Below, one piece after another: positions 1-5,833 of a stretch of 6,413 bases of DNA; positions within the stretch are counted from its first letter, which is position 1; each line of letters starts with the position of its first letter. Made by a program: the position numbers and the translations under genes. Origin of the DNA: an uncultured Collinsella sp. (GTDB lineage Bacteria; Actinomycetota; Coriobacteriia; Coriobacteriales; Coriobacteriaceae). The stretch lies in NCBI GenBank assembly GCA_900552185.1, contig URYT01000109.1, forward strand, positions 1 through 6,413, in the 5' to 3' direction. The notes below the pieces were generated by a model that saw only the letters and a list, made by a program, of their open reading frames with translations, was not told the origin of the DNA and ran no database searches.

Positions 1-1101
1 GTGCTGGAGGACAGCACCGCCGCCTGGCAGAAGGCCGCCGACGCCACGGTCGCCGACGACCTGTACTGGCGCCTCTCTGCCACGGTCCCGGCGGGCCTTG
101 CCGCCTACGACACCTATACGGTGCGGTTCGTCGACACCATGAGCGCGGGGCTCGACCCCTCCAAGGTGGCCGCGAGCATGCGCGTGTACGTGGCGGCGGG
201 CGCGGACGGCGGCTTCGACGCCGTCCAGACCGGCAAGGACGGCCGCGCCGGCACCGAGCCCGCGAAGGGCTGGACCGATATCACGGCCCAGTGCGCCACC
301 AAGGTAGCGGCCGACGGCAAGACCTTCACCGTGCGCACCGGCGACCTGATCGCCACGCTCGGCGGGGCCGACGCCTTCACCGCGGGCGCCCGTGTGGTCG
401 CCGTGTACGATGCGCCTCTCAACAGCGCGTGCAACCACGGCATCGCGAAGGGCAACCCCAACGAGGTCTACCTGCGCTACCCGCGCTCTCCCTTTGCCGA
501 CCAGTCCGGCGACGCCGGCTTCACCTGCACGCCGAGCGATGACGCGTGCGCCTACACCTGGGATCTCGCGCTCACCAAGCGCGGCAGCGACGGCGACAAG
601 CCGCTTGCCGGGGCGGTCCTGAGCATCGCCGACGACCGCGGTCGCACGCTGGCGGCCGACGGCACGTGGGATGCGGAAGGCAAGGCCACCGTCATCACGG
701 GCGAGGACGGCCGCGTGACCGTCTCGGGCGTGGACTCGGGCAAGCTGGAGGTCCGTGAGCTCAAGGCGCCCAAGGGCTACACCGCCTTTGAGGGCACGCG
801 CTGCGTGACGGTCAAGGCCGAGGGCCTGAACGTCGACCAGGTGGCCGCCGCCGAGCCTAAGCTTACGATCACGGCTGAGTCGCCCCTGCGCGCCGACAGT
901 GCGGACGGGTCGACGGGCAGCCTGGAGGCGTCGCTCATCAACACGCCCACCGGCACGCCCCCTAGCATTACCACCGGAGGCTTTATGCCCTCGACTGGCG
1001 ATATGGCAATGTACGCCGCGGCCGCCGCAGCGGTCGCCGGAGCCGCGTTCATCGTGGTCGCGCTCCTGGTCAAGCGGGGAGGTGGCAGCCATAAAGAGTA
1101 G
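1..1101 (+). CDS. Minor or tip pilin subunit with SpaA/Cna-B domain and MPSTG sorting signal (5' partial)
   Basis: Cell-wall-anchored pilin, cut by the left window edge: the frame is open from base 1, no ribosome site is visible, so the GTG at 1 is not the true start. Visible residues (window numbering) 20-165 look like a pilin isopeptide (D2-type) domain ending in NEVYLRYP, where an Asn (N154) commonly forms the bond. Residues 187-316 form a SpaA/Cna-B domain: K193 in DLALTKRG, E253 in VRELKAPKGY and N314 in LINTP fit a Lys-Asn isopeptide bond with catalytic Glu. The C-terminus is a sorting signal: MPSTG (329-333), a hydrophobic span 336-357, then KR and a short tail. Met replaces the usual Leu. 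Five cysteines (98, 144, 176, 183, 267) are unusual for such pilins. Very GC-rich. It precedes the major pilin by 108 bases and probably is cotranscribed with it. Tip versus basal role cannot be told without the N-terminus. Confidence 0.88.
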   Translation: MLEDSTAAWQKAADATVADDLYWRLSATVPAGLAAYDTYTVRFVDTMSAGLDPSKVAASMRVYVAAGADGGFDAVQTGKDGRAGTEPAKGWTDITAQCATKVAADGKTFTVRTGDLIATLGGADAFTAGARVVAVYDAPLNSACNHGIAKGNPNEVYLRYPRSPFADQSGDAGFTCTPSDDACAYTWDLALTKRGSDGDKPLAGAVLSIADDRGRTLAADGTWDAEGKATVITGEDGRVTVSGVDSGKLEVRELKAPKGYTAFEGTRCVTVKAEGLNVDQVAAAEPKLTITAESPLRADSADGSTGSLEASLINTPTGTPPSITTGGFMPSTGDMAMYAAAAAAVAGAAFIVVALLVKRGGGSHKE

Positions 1102-1209
1102 CTGGCAGCCCCACAGAGAGCGGGGCGAGACGTAGCGAAGTAGATGCTAAGACACAGACAGATGATGACCGATCGAATAAGAACCAACCGGAAAACGGAT
1201 GAAAAGAAG
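1102..1209 (+). other. Intercistronic gap between the two pilin genes
   Basis: This 108-base gap has no convincing promoter. A small GCCCC/GGGGC hairpin (arms 1108-1112 and 1122-1126, 9-base loop) without a T-run follows the first stop codon. It could modulate read-through or RNA processing but is too weak to call a terminator. The frame of the major pilin is open back to an ATG at 1144, but that extension is polar and basic and sits ahead of the signal peptide. Confidence 0.4.
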
Positions 1210-3003
1210 ATGAGCATGAGCAAGAACATCGCACGCCTGGCAGTAACGGCAGGCCTCACAGCAGCGTTGAGCTTTGGCGGAGTCATGGCCCCGGTGACCA
1301 TGGCGTTTGCTGATGGTGCGACTGCTTCGACCAATAGCATTAAGATCAATAAGAACGAAGACAATGGCAGCGTGAAGTACAAGGCCTACCAGATTTTCGA
1401 GGCCGATGTCGTGGATGAGGCCGGCAAGACTGACAAGGTCGTTTCGAATGTTAAGTGGGCAACTGGCGTTGAGGACACGACGCAAAATGCCATCATCGAG
1501 GCTATCAACAAATATAAGGAAGGCGCTCTGAAAACCGATGCCAGCCCGCAGGATGTTGCCAATTGGCTGACTGCCAACATTATCGGGACCACAAACACGA
1601 CGGTTCTCAAAGACACCGATTTGCTCAATACGCTTGCTGGACTGGTTGCGAAGGAGGTCGCTCCGACCATCCCGACGGGCGCTACGGAGGCTTCGTTTGC
1701 GGCGGGCAACAAGGTTTCTTTCGACAAATCTGGTTATTACCTGTTCCTGACTGACAAGGACACTTTAGCTCCGGATGGGTCGGAAGCTGACAACAAGAAT
1801 ACTGCCACTTCTCCGATTTATGCCGTTGTGGGCGCCGGCGATGTGGTGGTTACCGAGAAGACCAGCATTCCTACCGTCAACAAGGCTGTTATGGATGACA
1901 AGGACAAAAATTGGGTGACAGTGGAGAACGGAGACATTCTTACCAAACCCAATAAGGCCGCTGACTCTGCTATGGACGATTGGGTCGATTACAAACTCGT
2001 CGGTACGGTTGCGAGTAATATCGACACCTATAGCGACTATAAATACGTCTTCACGGACAAACTGCCCAATTCCATGACGCCCAAGTTCGTCGATGGCAGC
2101 GAGAATAATGTTCCGGATGTCACGGTTACGATCGGTAACCAGACCGTAAAGAATGATGCCGTGCGGGGCTACACCACAAATCTCTCGGATGATAACGAAC
2201 TTACCGTTAACTTCAAGAACCTGAGGAATTGTGTTGACGTTGACGATAACCCCATTGCCGTCAACGCTAGCTCGAGGGTGACCGTCGAGTATCAAGCCAA
2301 GCTTGACTCCTCCAAGATTTTCGACAGCAATAATGTCATTAAGGAAAAGTTCAAGGATCTTATCGGCAAGGCTCAGGAGAATACGGTTAAGCTTACCTAT
2401 TCTAACAACCCGAACGGTACAGGCGAGGGCAATACGGTAATTCACCCTGCCTATGACTACACCTATGGCATCGATGTCACCAAGGTGGGTTCCGATAATG
2501 AAACTAAGGGGCTCGAAGGCGTTGAGTTCACGCTTCAGGAGCAGGGTGATACGAACAAATTTATCAAGGCAAACGGCACCAAGACGACCAATAGTGAGCA
2601 GGCCAAGCTGAGGACCGACGCAAAAGGCAAGATTAACGTTGTCGGTCTCGATGAAGGCACCTACATCCTGAAAGAGGTCACCCCGGCGCCTGGCTACAAT
2701 AACTCCGCAGCAAACGGTGTGACCTTCACCATCAAGCGCGAGCTCAATCAGACCGGCGACGAGGTTATCCCCAGCGTTGATTCTGCAATCAAGGCAGCAG
2801 ATGGCGTGGTCAAGGACAACAAGGCTACCGCATCTACCGGCAAGCTCAGCTTCATCATTGTCGACCAGAAGGGCTCCAACCTCCCGCTCACCGGTCTCAA
2901 CGGCGTGACCTTCACCTGGATCGCTGGTGGCGCGGTGCTGTGCATCGGCGTGGCGCACCTCATCCGCAGCCGTAAGCAGGCTGAGGAGTCCGAGCAGGAG
3001 TAA
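1210..3003 (+). CDS. Major (backbone) pilin, LPLTG-anchored, with Cna-B domain
   Basis: Backbone subunit of a sortase-assembled pilus, 597 residues from the chosen start. Residues 1-36 form a Sec signal: MSMSKNIAR, a hydrophobic core, and a likely cleavage at AFA/DG. The ATG at 1216 is equally possible, with AGAAG six bases upstream; the ATG at 1144 would bury the signal behind 22 polar residues. In order: an N-terminal domain (about 37-215); IPTVNKAV at 220-227, whose K225 is the best candidate for the pilin-motif lysine that receives the next subunit; a D2-like domain (about 230-415) ending in NTVKLTYSNN (391-400); a Cna-B domain with K425 (DVTKVG) and E489 (LKEVTPAPGY); then the sorting signal LPLTG at 558-562, a hydrophobic span and RSRKQ tail. 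The role follows from family architecture; isopeptide partners are inferred. Base composition is far lower in GC than both the preceding pilin and the sortase, suggesting exchange of this surface gene. Confidence 0.93.
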   Translation: MSMSKNIARLAVTAGLTAALSFGGVMAPVTMAFADGATASTNSIKINKNEDNGSVKYKAYQIFEADVVDEAGKTDKVVSNVKWATGVEDTTQNAIIEAINKYKEGALKTDASPQDVANWLTANIIGTTNTTVLKDTDLLNTLAGLVAKEVAPTIPTGATEASFAAGNKVSFDKSGYYLFLTDKDTLAPDGSEADNKNTATSPIYAVVGAGDVVVTEKTSIPTVNKAVMDDKDKNWVTVENGDILTKPNKAADSAMDDWVDYKLVGTVASNIDTYSDYKYVFTDKLPNSMTPKFVDGSENNVPDVTVTIGNQTVKNDAVRGYTTNLSDDNELTVNFKNLRNCVDVDDNPIAVNASSRVTVEYQAKLDSSKIFDSNNVIKEKFKDLIGKAQENTVKLTYSNNPNGTGEGNTVIHPAYDYTYGIDVTKVGSDNETKGLEGVEFTLQEQGDTNKFIKANGTKTTNSEQAKLRTDAKGKINVVGLDEGTYILKEVTPAPGYNNSAANGVTFTIKRELNQTGDEVIPSVDSAIKAADGVVKDNKATASTGKLSFIIVDQKGSNLPLTGLNGVTFTWIAGGAVLCIGVAHLIRSRKQAEESEQE

Positions 3004-3103
3004 CGCTCACTCATCCATCCCTTTGGCAGGTGGGATGTGATGGCCATGAGACTTGCGGACACTTTTCTCGTCCATCCACGTTCTTGCTTTGCCATTCTCT
3101 TTT

Positions 3104-3140
3104 CGGGGCAGACTCCGCACTGGAGTCTGCCCCGTTTTTT
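3104..3140 (+). terminator. Strong intrinsic terminator of the pilin operon
   Basis: Perfect 13-bp stem (3104-3116 CGGGGCAGACTCC with 3122-3134), 5-base loop GCACT, followed directly by six T (3135-3140). There is no A-run on the left side, so it works for plus-strand transcripts only. It lies 100 bases after the major pilin stop and separates the pilins from everything downstream, including the sortase gene. Confidence 0.93.
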
Positions 3141-3306
3141 GGACAACGCAGCCAGGCTCCATCGCCCGATGTATCAAGCGTATGAATATCGAACAGATGT
3201 TTGCAAATATTGCGTTTACCAGCTGTAAGTGCGAGTGCTCGCAGTAAAATACCCTTGCGACGCATCCCGTGCGCGGGCGGCCGACGACTCGATCGGAGGT
3301 CCCCAA
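3141..3306 (+). promoter_or_regulatory. Leader/promoter region of the small ORF at 3307
   Basis: A TAAAAT hexamer at 3245-3250 can serve as -10; no good -35 lies 16-18 bases upstream (TTGCGT at 3210-3215 is 29 bases away). Directly before the -10 is an operator-like inverted repeat GCGAG-TG-CTCGC (3231-3242). The leader contains CCCG-TGCG-CGGG and then a strong Shine-Dalgarno CGGAGG (3294-3299 region) seven or so bases before the ATG at 3307. The signals agree with each other in order and spacing, but each one alone is modest. Confidence 0.45.
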
Positions 3307-3588
3307 ATGCTGAAATTCCTTAACGCGCTCGCCGCCCTCGCGGCGGTGGGCACGTTCGTCATCGCGTTTCTTGACTCGTATGAGGTTCGGTTTAAGGTCC
3401 GTAGGCGCACGCGCGGTGCGGACGGTAGAAGGCATTTGCGCCGCGCGTGCAAATTAAAATGCCCGTGGTTCGGAGTCCGGGCATTTTACAACACCGGAAA
3501 CTGCTCGCTCGCGCTTTCGAACACTTACGCGGGGCGTGTCGTTTCCTGTAACGATTGTATCCCGAATCACCCACTGATCCGGTTCTGA
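3307..3588 (+). CDS. Small hypothetical membrane protein, possibly with a degraded 3' end
   Basis: Not recognised. The ATG at 3307 has the best Shine-Dalgarno of the area (GGAGG). The 93-residue product begins MLKFLNALAALAAVGTFVIA, a single membrane span of about 20 residues, followed by acidic DSYE and a very basic stretch (about residues 28-46, many Arg), as in small inner-membrane peptides or type I toxin-like proteins. From about residue 50 the frame runs straight through a terminator-like hairpin (3455-3488) and ends in a Cys-rich tail without resemblance to anything known to me. I suspect the original stop was lost by a frameshift, for instance the TAG at 3426-3428 in another frame, and that only the first 35-45 residues are under selection. 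The frame is also open upstream to 3229, but that start lies before the putative -10 and has no ribosome site. It could be a chance ORF. Confidence 0.4.
   Translation: MLKFLNALAALAAVGTFVIAFLDSYEVRFKVRRRTRGADGRRHLRRACKLKCPWFGVRAFYNTGNCSLALSNTYAGRVVSCNDCIPNHPLIRF
3455..3488. terminator. Bidirectional terminator-like hairpin inside or after the small ORF
   Basis: Perfect 11-bp inverted repeat TAAAATGCCCG (3455-3465) / CGGGCATTTTA (3478-3488) with a 12-base loop. A-rich outer left arm and T-rich outer right arm give a T-run on either strand, typical of a bidirectional intrinsic terminator. It would end a short transcript from the region of 3250 and also protect the regulator gene from read-through. 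It lies inside the open frame starting at 3307, which argues that this frame is not intact. Confidence 0.7.
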
Positions 3589-3616
3589 AAACGCAAATAA
3601 TGGACTTATGCACGAA
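3489..3616. other. Non-coding gap upstream of the regulator gene
   Basis: Apart from the tail of the frame ending at 3588, I see no gene, RNA fold or repeat here. The sequence becomes steadily more AT-rich towards the regulator promoter. Confidence 0.4.
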
Positions 3617-3668
3617 CGGAATCTAGTTAATTCCGAAAATTATGTATAATTCCAATTTAAACTGGAAT
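3617..3668 (+). promoter_or_regulatory. Promoter of the regulator gene embedded in four GGAAT/ATTCC half-sites
   Basis: TATAAT at 3645-3650 is a perfect -10; the -35 is poor (TCTAGT at 3622-3627 with 17-base spacing), which suits an activated or tightly controlled promoter. Two inverted repeats cover it: CGGAAT-7-ATTCCG (3617-3635), lying over the -35 position, and the nearly perfect 20-bp palindrome 3649-3668 (ATTCCA / TGGAAT around TTTAAA), starting at the end of the -10 and covering the transcription start. All four arms share the core GGAAT. This looks like an operator pair, plausibly for autoregulation by the winged-helix protein just downstream; binding is inference. Confidence 0.6.
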
Positions 3669-3680
3669 CAAGCGAAAACG

Positions 3681-4649
3681 ATGGAAATGAACGAAGCGCT
3701 AATCTACTTACAAGAAGCACTAGGCCTCTCCGCCAAGGCCAAAGTTTGGCCTGGATCCGCACGCTTGCCGCTGCATCTGCGGGCGATTGAAGTCCGCGCT
3801 GTTGACGCAAACGGTTTTTCGTTTTTGCTTGCAAGTTTGCCTACTGGCGTCGGGCTTCCCGAGGCTAAGAGGGTCTATAGCCAGCTAGCCTTGCGTACGG
3901 AGACTCCTGTTGTCGTTTCGTTTCCTGATGCCGATGCACGTCAGCGCAAAGCATTGGTCGCACAAGGGATTCCCTTTGTCTGCCCCGGTAGACAGGCTTT
4001 TCTTCCATTTATGGGCACAGCTTGCACGGAGAGGGGCGGTGCCCGGTTTTATAATCGCGCGACCAAGATGTCACCCAACGCACAGGCTGCCGCAATCTGG
4101 GGAGCAGCCCAGGAGCCATATCGTCCCTATGACCTTTGTCGTGCGCTTGGGATCTCGGCAAGCCGCGCGAGTGAGGCCATAACCGAGCTTGTTGACAGGG
4201 GGCTCGCGAAGCGCGAGCGTCGCGAGCGACGTGTCGTCGTGTTCCCCGTTGCCGTGGATCTTCTGCTCAGTGAGCACATGGCAGAGCTCTCCTCGCCTGT
4301 CTCGAAGGTCTTTTTTGCAAGGAAGACGCCGCAGATCGACTATCTTGTTGACGCCGGGGAGACGGCACTCGCTGCGCGTTCGATGCTCGCTGCGCCGGGC
4401 ATGGAGCAAAAGGCCGTCTTAAGGAGTGCATGGCGTCAACTGAGCGACCTCGAAGTCGCAGACGGGGAGTTGCCGGATAACGAAACGGCGATGATCCAAG
4501 TGTGGCGCTATGCGCCCGTGTTTGCCGACTCCTCCCGTGTCGACGACATTTCGCTTGCGCTATCTTTGGCGGCCATCGACGATGAGCGAATTCAGCTCGA
4601 AGTCGATCGCATGTTTGGAAAGGAATATCCATGGCAAGAAGCGCTGTAG
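3681..4649 (+). CDS. Winged-helix (MarR/AbiEi-like) regulator, probable antitoxin-type protein without its partner
   Basis: 322 residues. The N-terminal 115 residues form a compact alpha/beta region with PVVVSFPDADARQRKAL and QGIPFVCPGRQAFLPF (about 95-110), a signature I associate with proteins annotated as MarR-family or AbiEi-like regulators in Firmicutes and Coriobacteria. Residues 132-190 are a winged helix: PYDLCRALGISASRASEAIT carries the recognition helix, and the very basic wing is about 173-185. The C-terminal 130 residues end in VDDISLALSL and DDERIQLEV, also typical of this family as I remember it. Homologues often stand before a nucleotidyltransferase-fold (AbiEii-like) gene; here only a 14-codon stub follows. 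The frame is open from 3642, but that ATG overlaps the -10 box; 3681 is preferred, 3687 possible. Neither has a good Shine-Dalgarno. A function in pilus control is possible from position, not shown. No membrane segment or signal peptide. Confidence 0.75.
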   Translation: MEMNEALIYLQEALGLSAKAKVWPGSARLPLHLRAIEVRAVDANGFSFLLASLPTGVGLPEAKRVYSQLALRTETPVVVSFPDADARQRKALVAQGIPFVCPGRQAFLPFMGTACTERGGARFYNRATKMSPNAQAAAIWGAAQEPYRPYDLCRALGISASRASEAITELVDRGLAKRERRERRVVVFPVAVDLLLSEHMAELSSPVSKVFFARKTPQIDYLVDAGETALAARSMLAAPGMEQKAVLRSAWRQLSDLEVADGELPDNETAMIQVWRYAPVFADSSRVDDISLALSLAAIDDERIQLEVDRMFGKEYPWQEAL

Positions 4650-4675
4650 AAGGTCTCCAAGAATTCGAACCGTAG
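4631..4675 (+). pseudogene. 14-codon stub of a truncated partner gene overlapping the regulator's 3' end
   Basis: An ATG at 4631 lies inside the last codons of the regulator (stop 4647-4649), in another frame, with AAGGAAT as ribosome site 6-12 bases upstream. This is the layout of a translationally coupled second gene. The frame encodes only MARSAVEGLQEFEP before TAG at 4673. The stretch resembles the start of nucleotidyltransferase-type partners of such regulators, as far as I recall. Everything after it up to the sortase region has no recognisable coding content, so the partner body seems deleted. A chance overlap cannot be excluded. Confidence 0.4.
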
Positions 4676-4771
4676 GCGGCGTTTCGGTCCTAGCTGCGTT
4701 GTCCGGCGCGGAAGCTTGCTAATCGGCTATTATTTGTTCAGACAACTTGAGTTGTAGAGGAGTGACCGGTG
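4676..4771 (+). promoter_or_regulatory. Upstream region of the sortase gene: -10-like box, palindrome and ribosome site
   Basis: TATTAT at 4728-4733 may be a -10; the only -35-like box, TTGTCC at 4699-4704, is 23 bases away, so the promoter is weak or needs help. Downstream, ACAACT-TG-AGTTGT (4742-4755) is a 14-bp inverted repeat placed at the expected start of the transcript, a plausible operator. AGAGGAG (4756-4762) is a strong Shine-Dalgarno. Since two terminators lie between the pilins and this point, the sortase needs its own promoter or one shared with the regulator gene. Confidence 0.45.
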
Positions 4772-5710
4772 ATGGTGCAGGGCGCCAAACATATGAAGAG
4801 CAATAACGCCGCGGCCAACGGTGGCTCAAGCCCTCAGCCCAAACCTCAACCAAAGCCTAAACGCCGCCGCAAGCGGCTGCCGCGCTGGGCTGACCGGCTC
4901 ATCACCATCGTCATCATCCTTATTGGCGTGGGCCTTATGACCTGGCCGTGGATCTTGGACCGGCTCGAGGCCTCGGGCGTGTTCAACCAGATCAGCACCG
5001 TGTCCAGCACCGTGGACGCGCTGTCTGCCGAGGAGCGCGAGCGCATCCTGCTCCAGGCGCGCTCCTTTAACGAGCAGCTGGCGGGCGAGGCCACCGAGCT
5101 CCCTGCCGACCAGATCGAGCCCTACGCTCAGCAGCTCATCTTCGACCGCGATCCCATGATGAGCTGGGTTGAGATCCCCTCCATCGACGTGAGCATGCCC
5201 ATCTACCACGGCACGAGCGAAGAAGTCCTCATGGCGGGCGTCGGCCACCTGGAGGGCACGAGCCTACCGGTGGGCGGCACCTCGACGCATTGCGTGCTCA
5301 CCGCGCACTCGGGCATGCGCAACCTGAGCATGTTCGACGACATCCACTCGCTGGAGCCCGGCGACCTGGTGCTGCTGCACACCATGAACAAGACGCTCGC
5401 CTACAAGATGGTGGACTCCGAGGTGGTGCTGCCCGAGGAGATGGAGTCGCTGACTATCGAGCCCGGCGCCGACAAGGTGACACTTGTCACCTGCACGCCC
5501 TACGGTGTGAACGACCATCGCCTGCTGGTGCATTGCGTACGCACCAAGTACAGCAAGAAAGACGTCGACAAGCAAAAGTCGCTGGCCGGCCGCCACTGGG
5601 GCAAGCGCGAGTTTGCCGTGCTTATCGTGGTCGTGGCCATTGTGCTGTTGCTGCTGGACATCGTGATCCACGCGGTCCGCAAACGCCGCAAGGCCAAGGC
5701 CTCGGCATAA
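4772..5710 (+). CDS. Class C sortase (pilin polymerase)
   Basis: Membrane-bound transpeptidase that cleaves the LPXTG-like motif of pilins and joins it to the pilin-motif lysine of the next subunit; 312 residues. The N-terminal cytoplasmic tail is Pro/Lys/Arg-rich (KPQPKPK), followed by a membrane span at about 43-62. The sortase barrel runs from about 130 to 260: VEIPSIDVSMPIYHGTS, then GHLEGTSLPVGG, the catalytic His179 in LTAHSG, Cys241 in TLVTCTPYG and Arg250 in NDHRLLV. A second membrane span at about 281-300 and a basic tail are typical of class C. No lid motif DPW or DPF is visible; the nearest is DPM at 127-129, just before the barrel, so the active-site lid seems diverged. An in-frame GTG at 4769 is an alternative start; AGAGGAG suits both (six or nine bases away). 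GC-rich, like the first pilin. It probably serves the two pilins upstream, from which it is separated by about 1.8 kb. Confidence 0.95.
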   Translation: MVQGAKHMKSNNAAANGGSSPQPKPQPKPKRRRKRLPRWADRLITIVIILIGVGLMTWPWILDRLEASGVFNQISTVSSTVDALSAEERERILLQARSFNEQLAGEATELPADQIEPYAQQLIFDRDPMMSWVEIPSIDVSMPIYHGTSEEVLMAGVGHLEGTSLPVGGTSTHCVLTAHSGMRNLSMFDDIHSLEPGDLVLLHTMNKTLAYKMVDSEVVLPEEMESLTIEPGADKVTLVTCTPYGVNDHRLLVHCVRTKYSKKDVDKQKSLAGRHWGKREFAVLIVVVAIVLLLLDIVIHAVRKRRKAKASA

Positions 5711-5722
5711 GACATTCTCCAG

Positions 5723-5759
5723 AACCACCACAATGGGGACAGGCACCTTTGTGGTGGTT
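5723..5759. repeat. Inverted repeat 1 with GGGGACAGGCACC loop
   Basis: Perfect 11-bp arms AACCACCACAA (5723-5733) and TTGTGGTGGTT (5749-5759) with a 15-base loop holding GGGGACAGGCACC. It begins 12 bases after the sortase stop and lacks a T-run, so it is not a standard terminator. From memory, the loop sequence recurs between genes in many bacterial genomes as a dispersed, REP-like element; that link is not tested here. Confidence 0.75.
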
Positions 5760-5768
5760 GGGGCTTCC

Positions 5769-5833
5769 AAACCATCACAACATTCGATGAAAATCGCGAT
5801 TTTGACGATAAGCGTCGAATGTTGTGATGGTTT
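5769..5833. repeat. Inverted repeat 2 with 19-bp perfect arms
   Basis: Perfect 19-bp arms, 5769-5787 and 5815-5833, enclosing 27 bases. The left arm starts AAACCATCACAA and so is a near copy of the arm of inverted repeat 1. The interior holds a 14-bp perfect palindrome AAAATCGCGATTTT (5790-5803) and a 4-bp GACG/CGTC hairpin overlapping the right arm. The right arm ends in TTTT, so the folded RNA might stop sortase transcription. It resembles a small non-autonomous mobile repeat (REP/MITE-like). Confidence 0.8.

Noticed and set aside
1144..1209. Upstream in-frame start for the major pilin
   Set aside because: Would place 22 polar, basic residues ahead of a normal Sec signal peptide; starts at 1210 or 1216 fit better.
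1765..2958. 397-residue open frame on the minus strand across the major pilin
   Set aside because: Fully antisense to a well-supported pilin; no ribosome site or domain signature, and its composition mirrors the sense codons.
3392..3613. 73-residue minus-strand frame
   Set aside because: Passes through the bidirectional hairpin, has no ribosome site and no recognisable sequence.
3642..3680. Upstream in-frame start for the winged-helix regulator
   Set aside because: The ATG overlaps the TATAAT box and leaves no room for a leader; the stretch is operator sequence.
4655..4680. tRNA T-loop-like GGTTCGAATTC on the minus strand, suggesting a tRNA or attachment-site fragment
   Set aside because: The bases on either side do not form a T-stem, and no acceptor, anticodon or D arm can be drawn.
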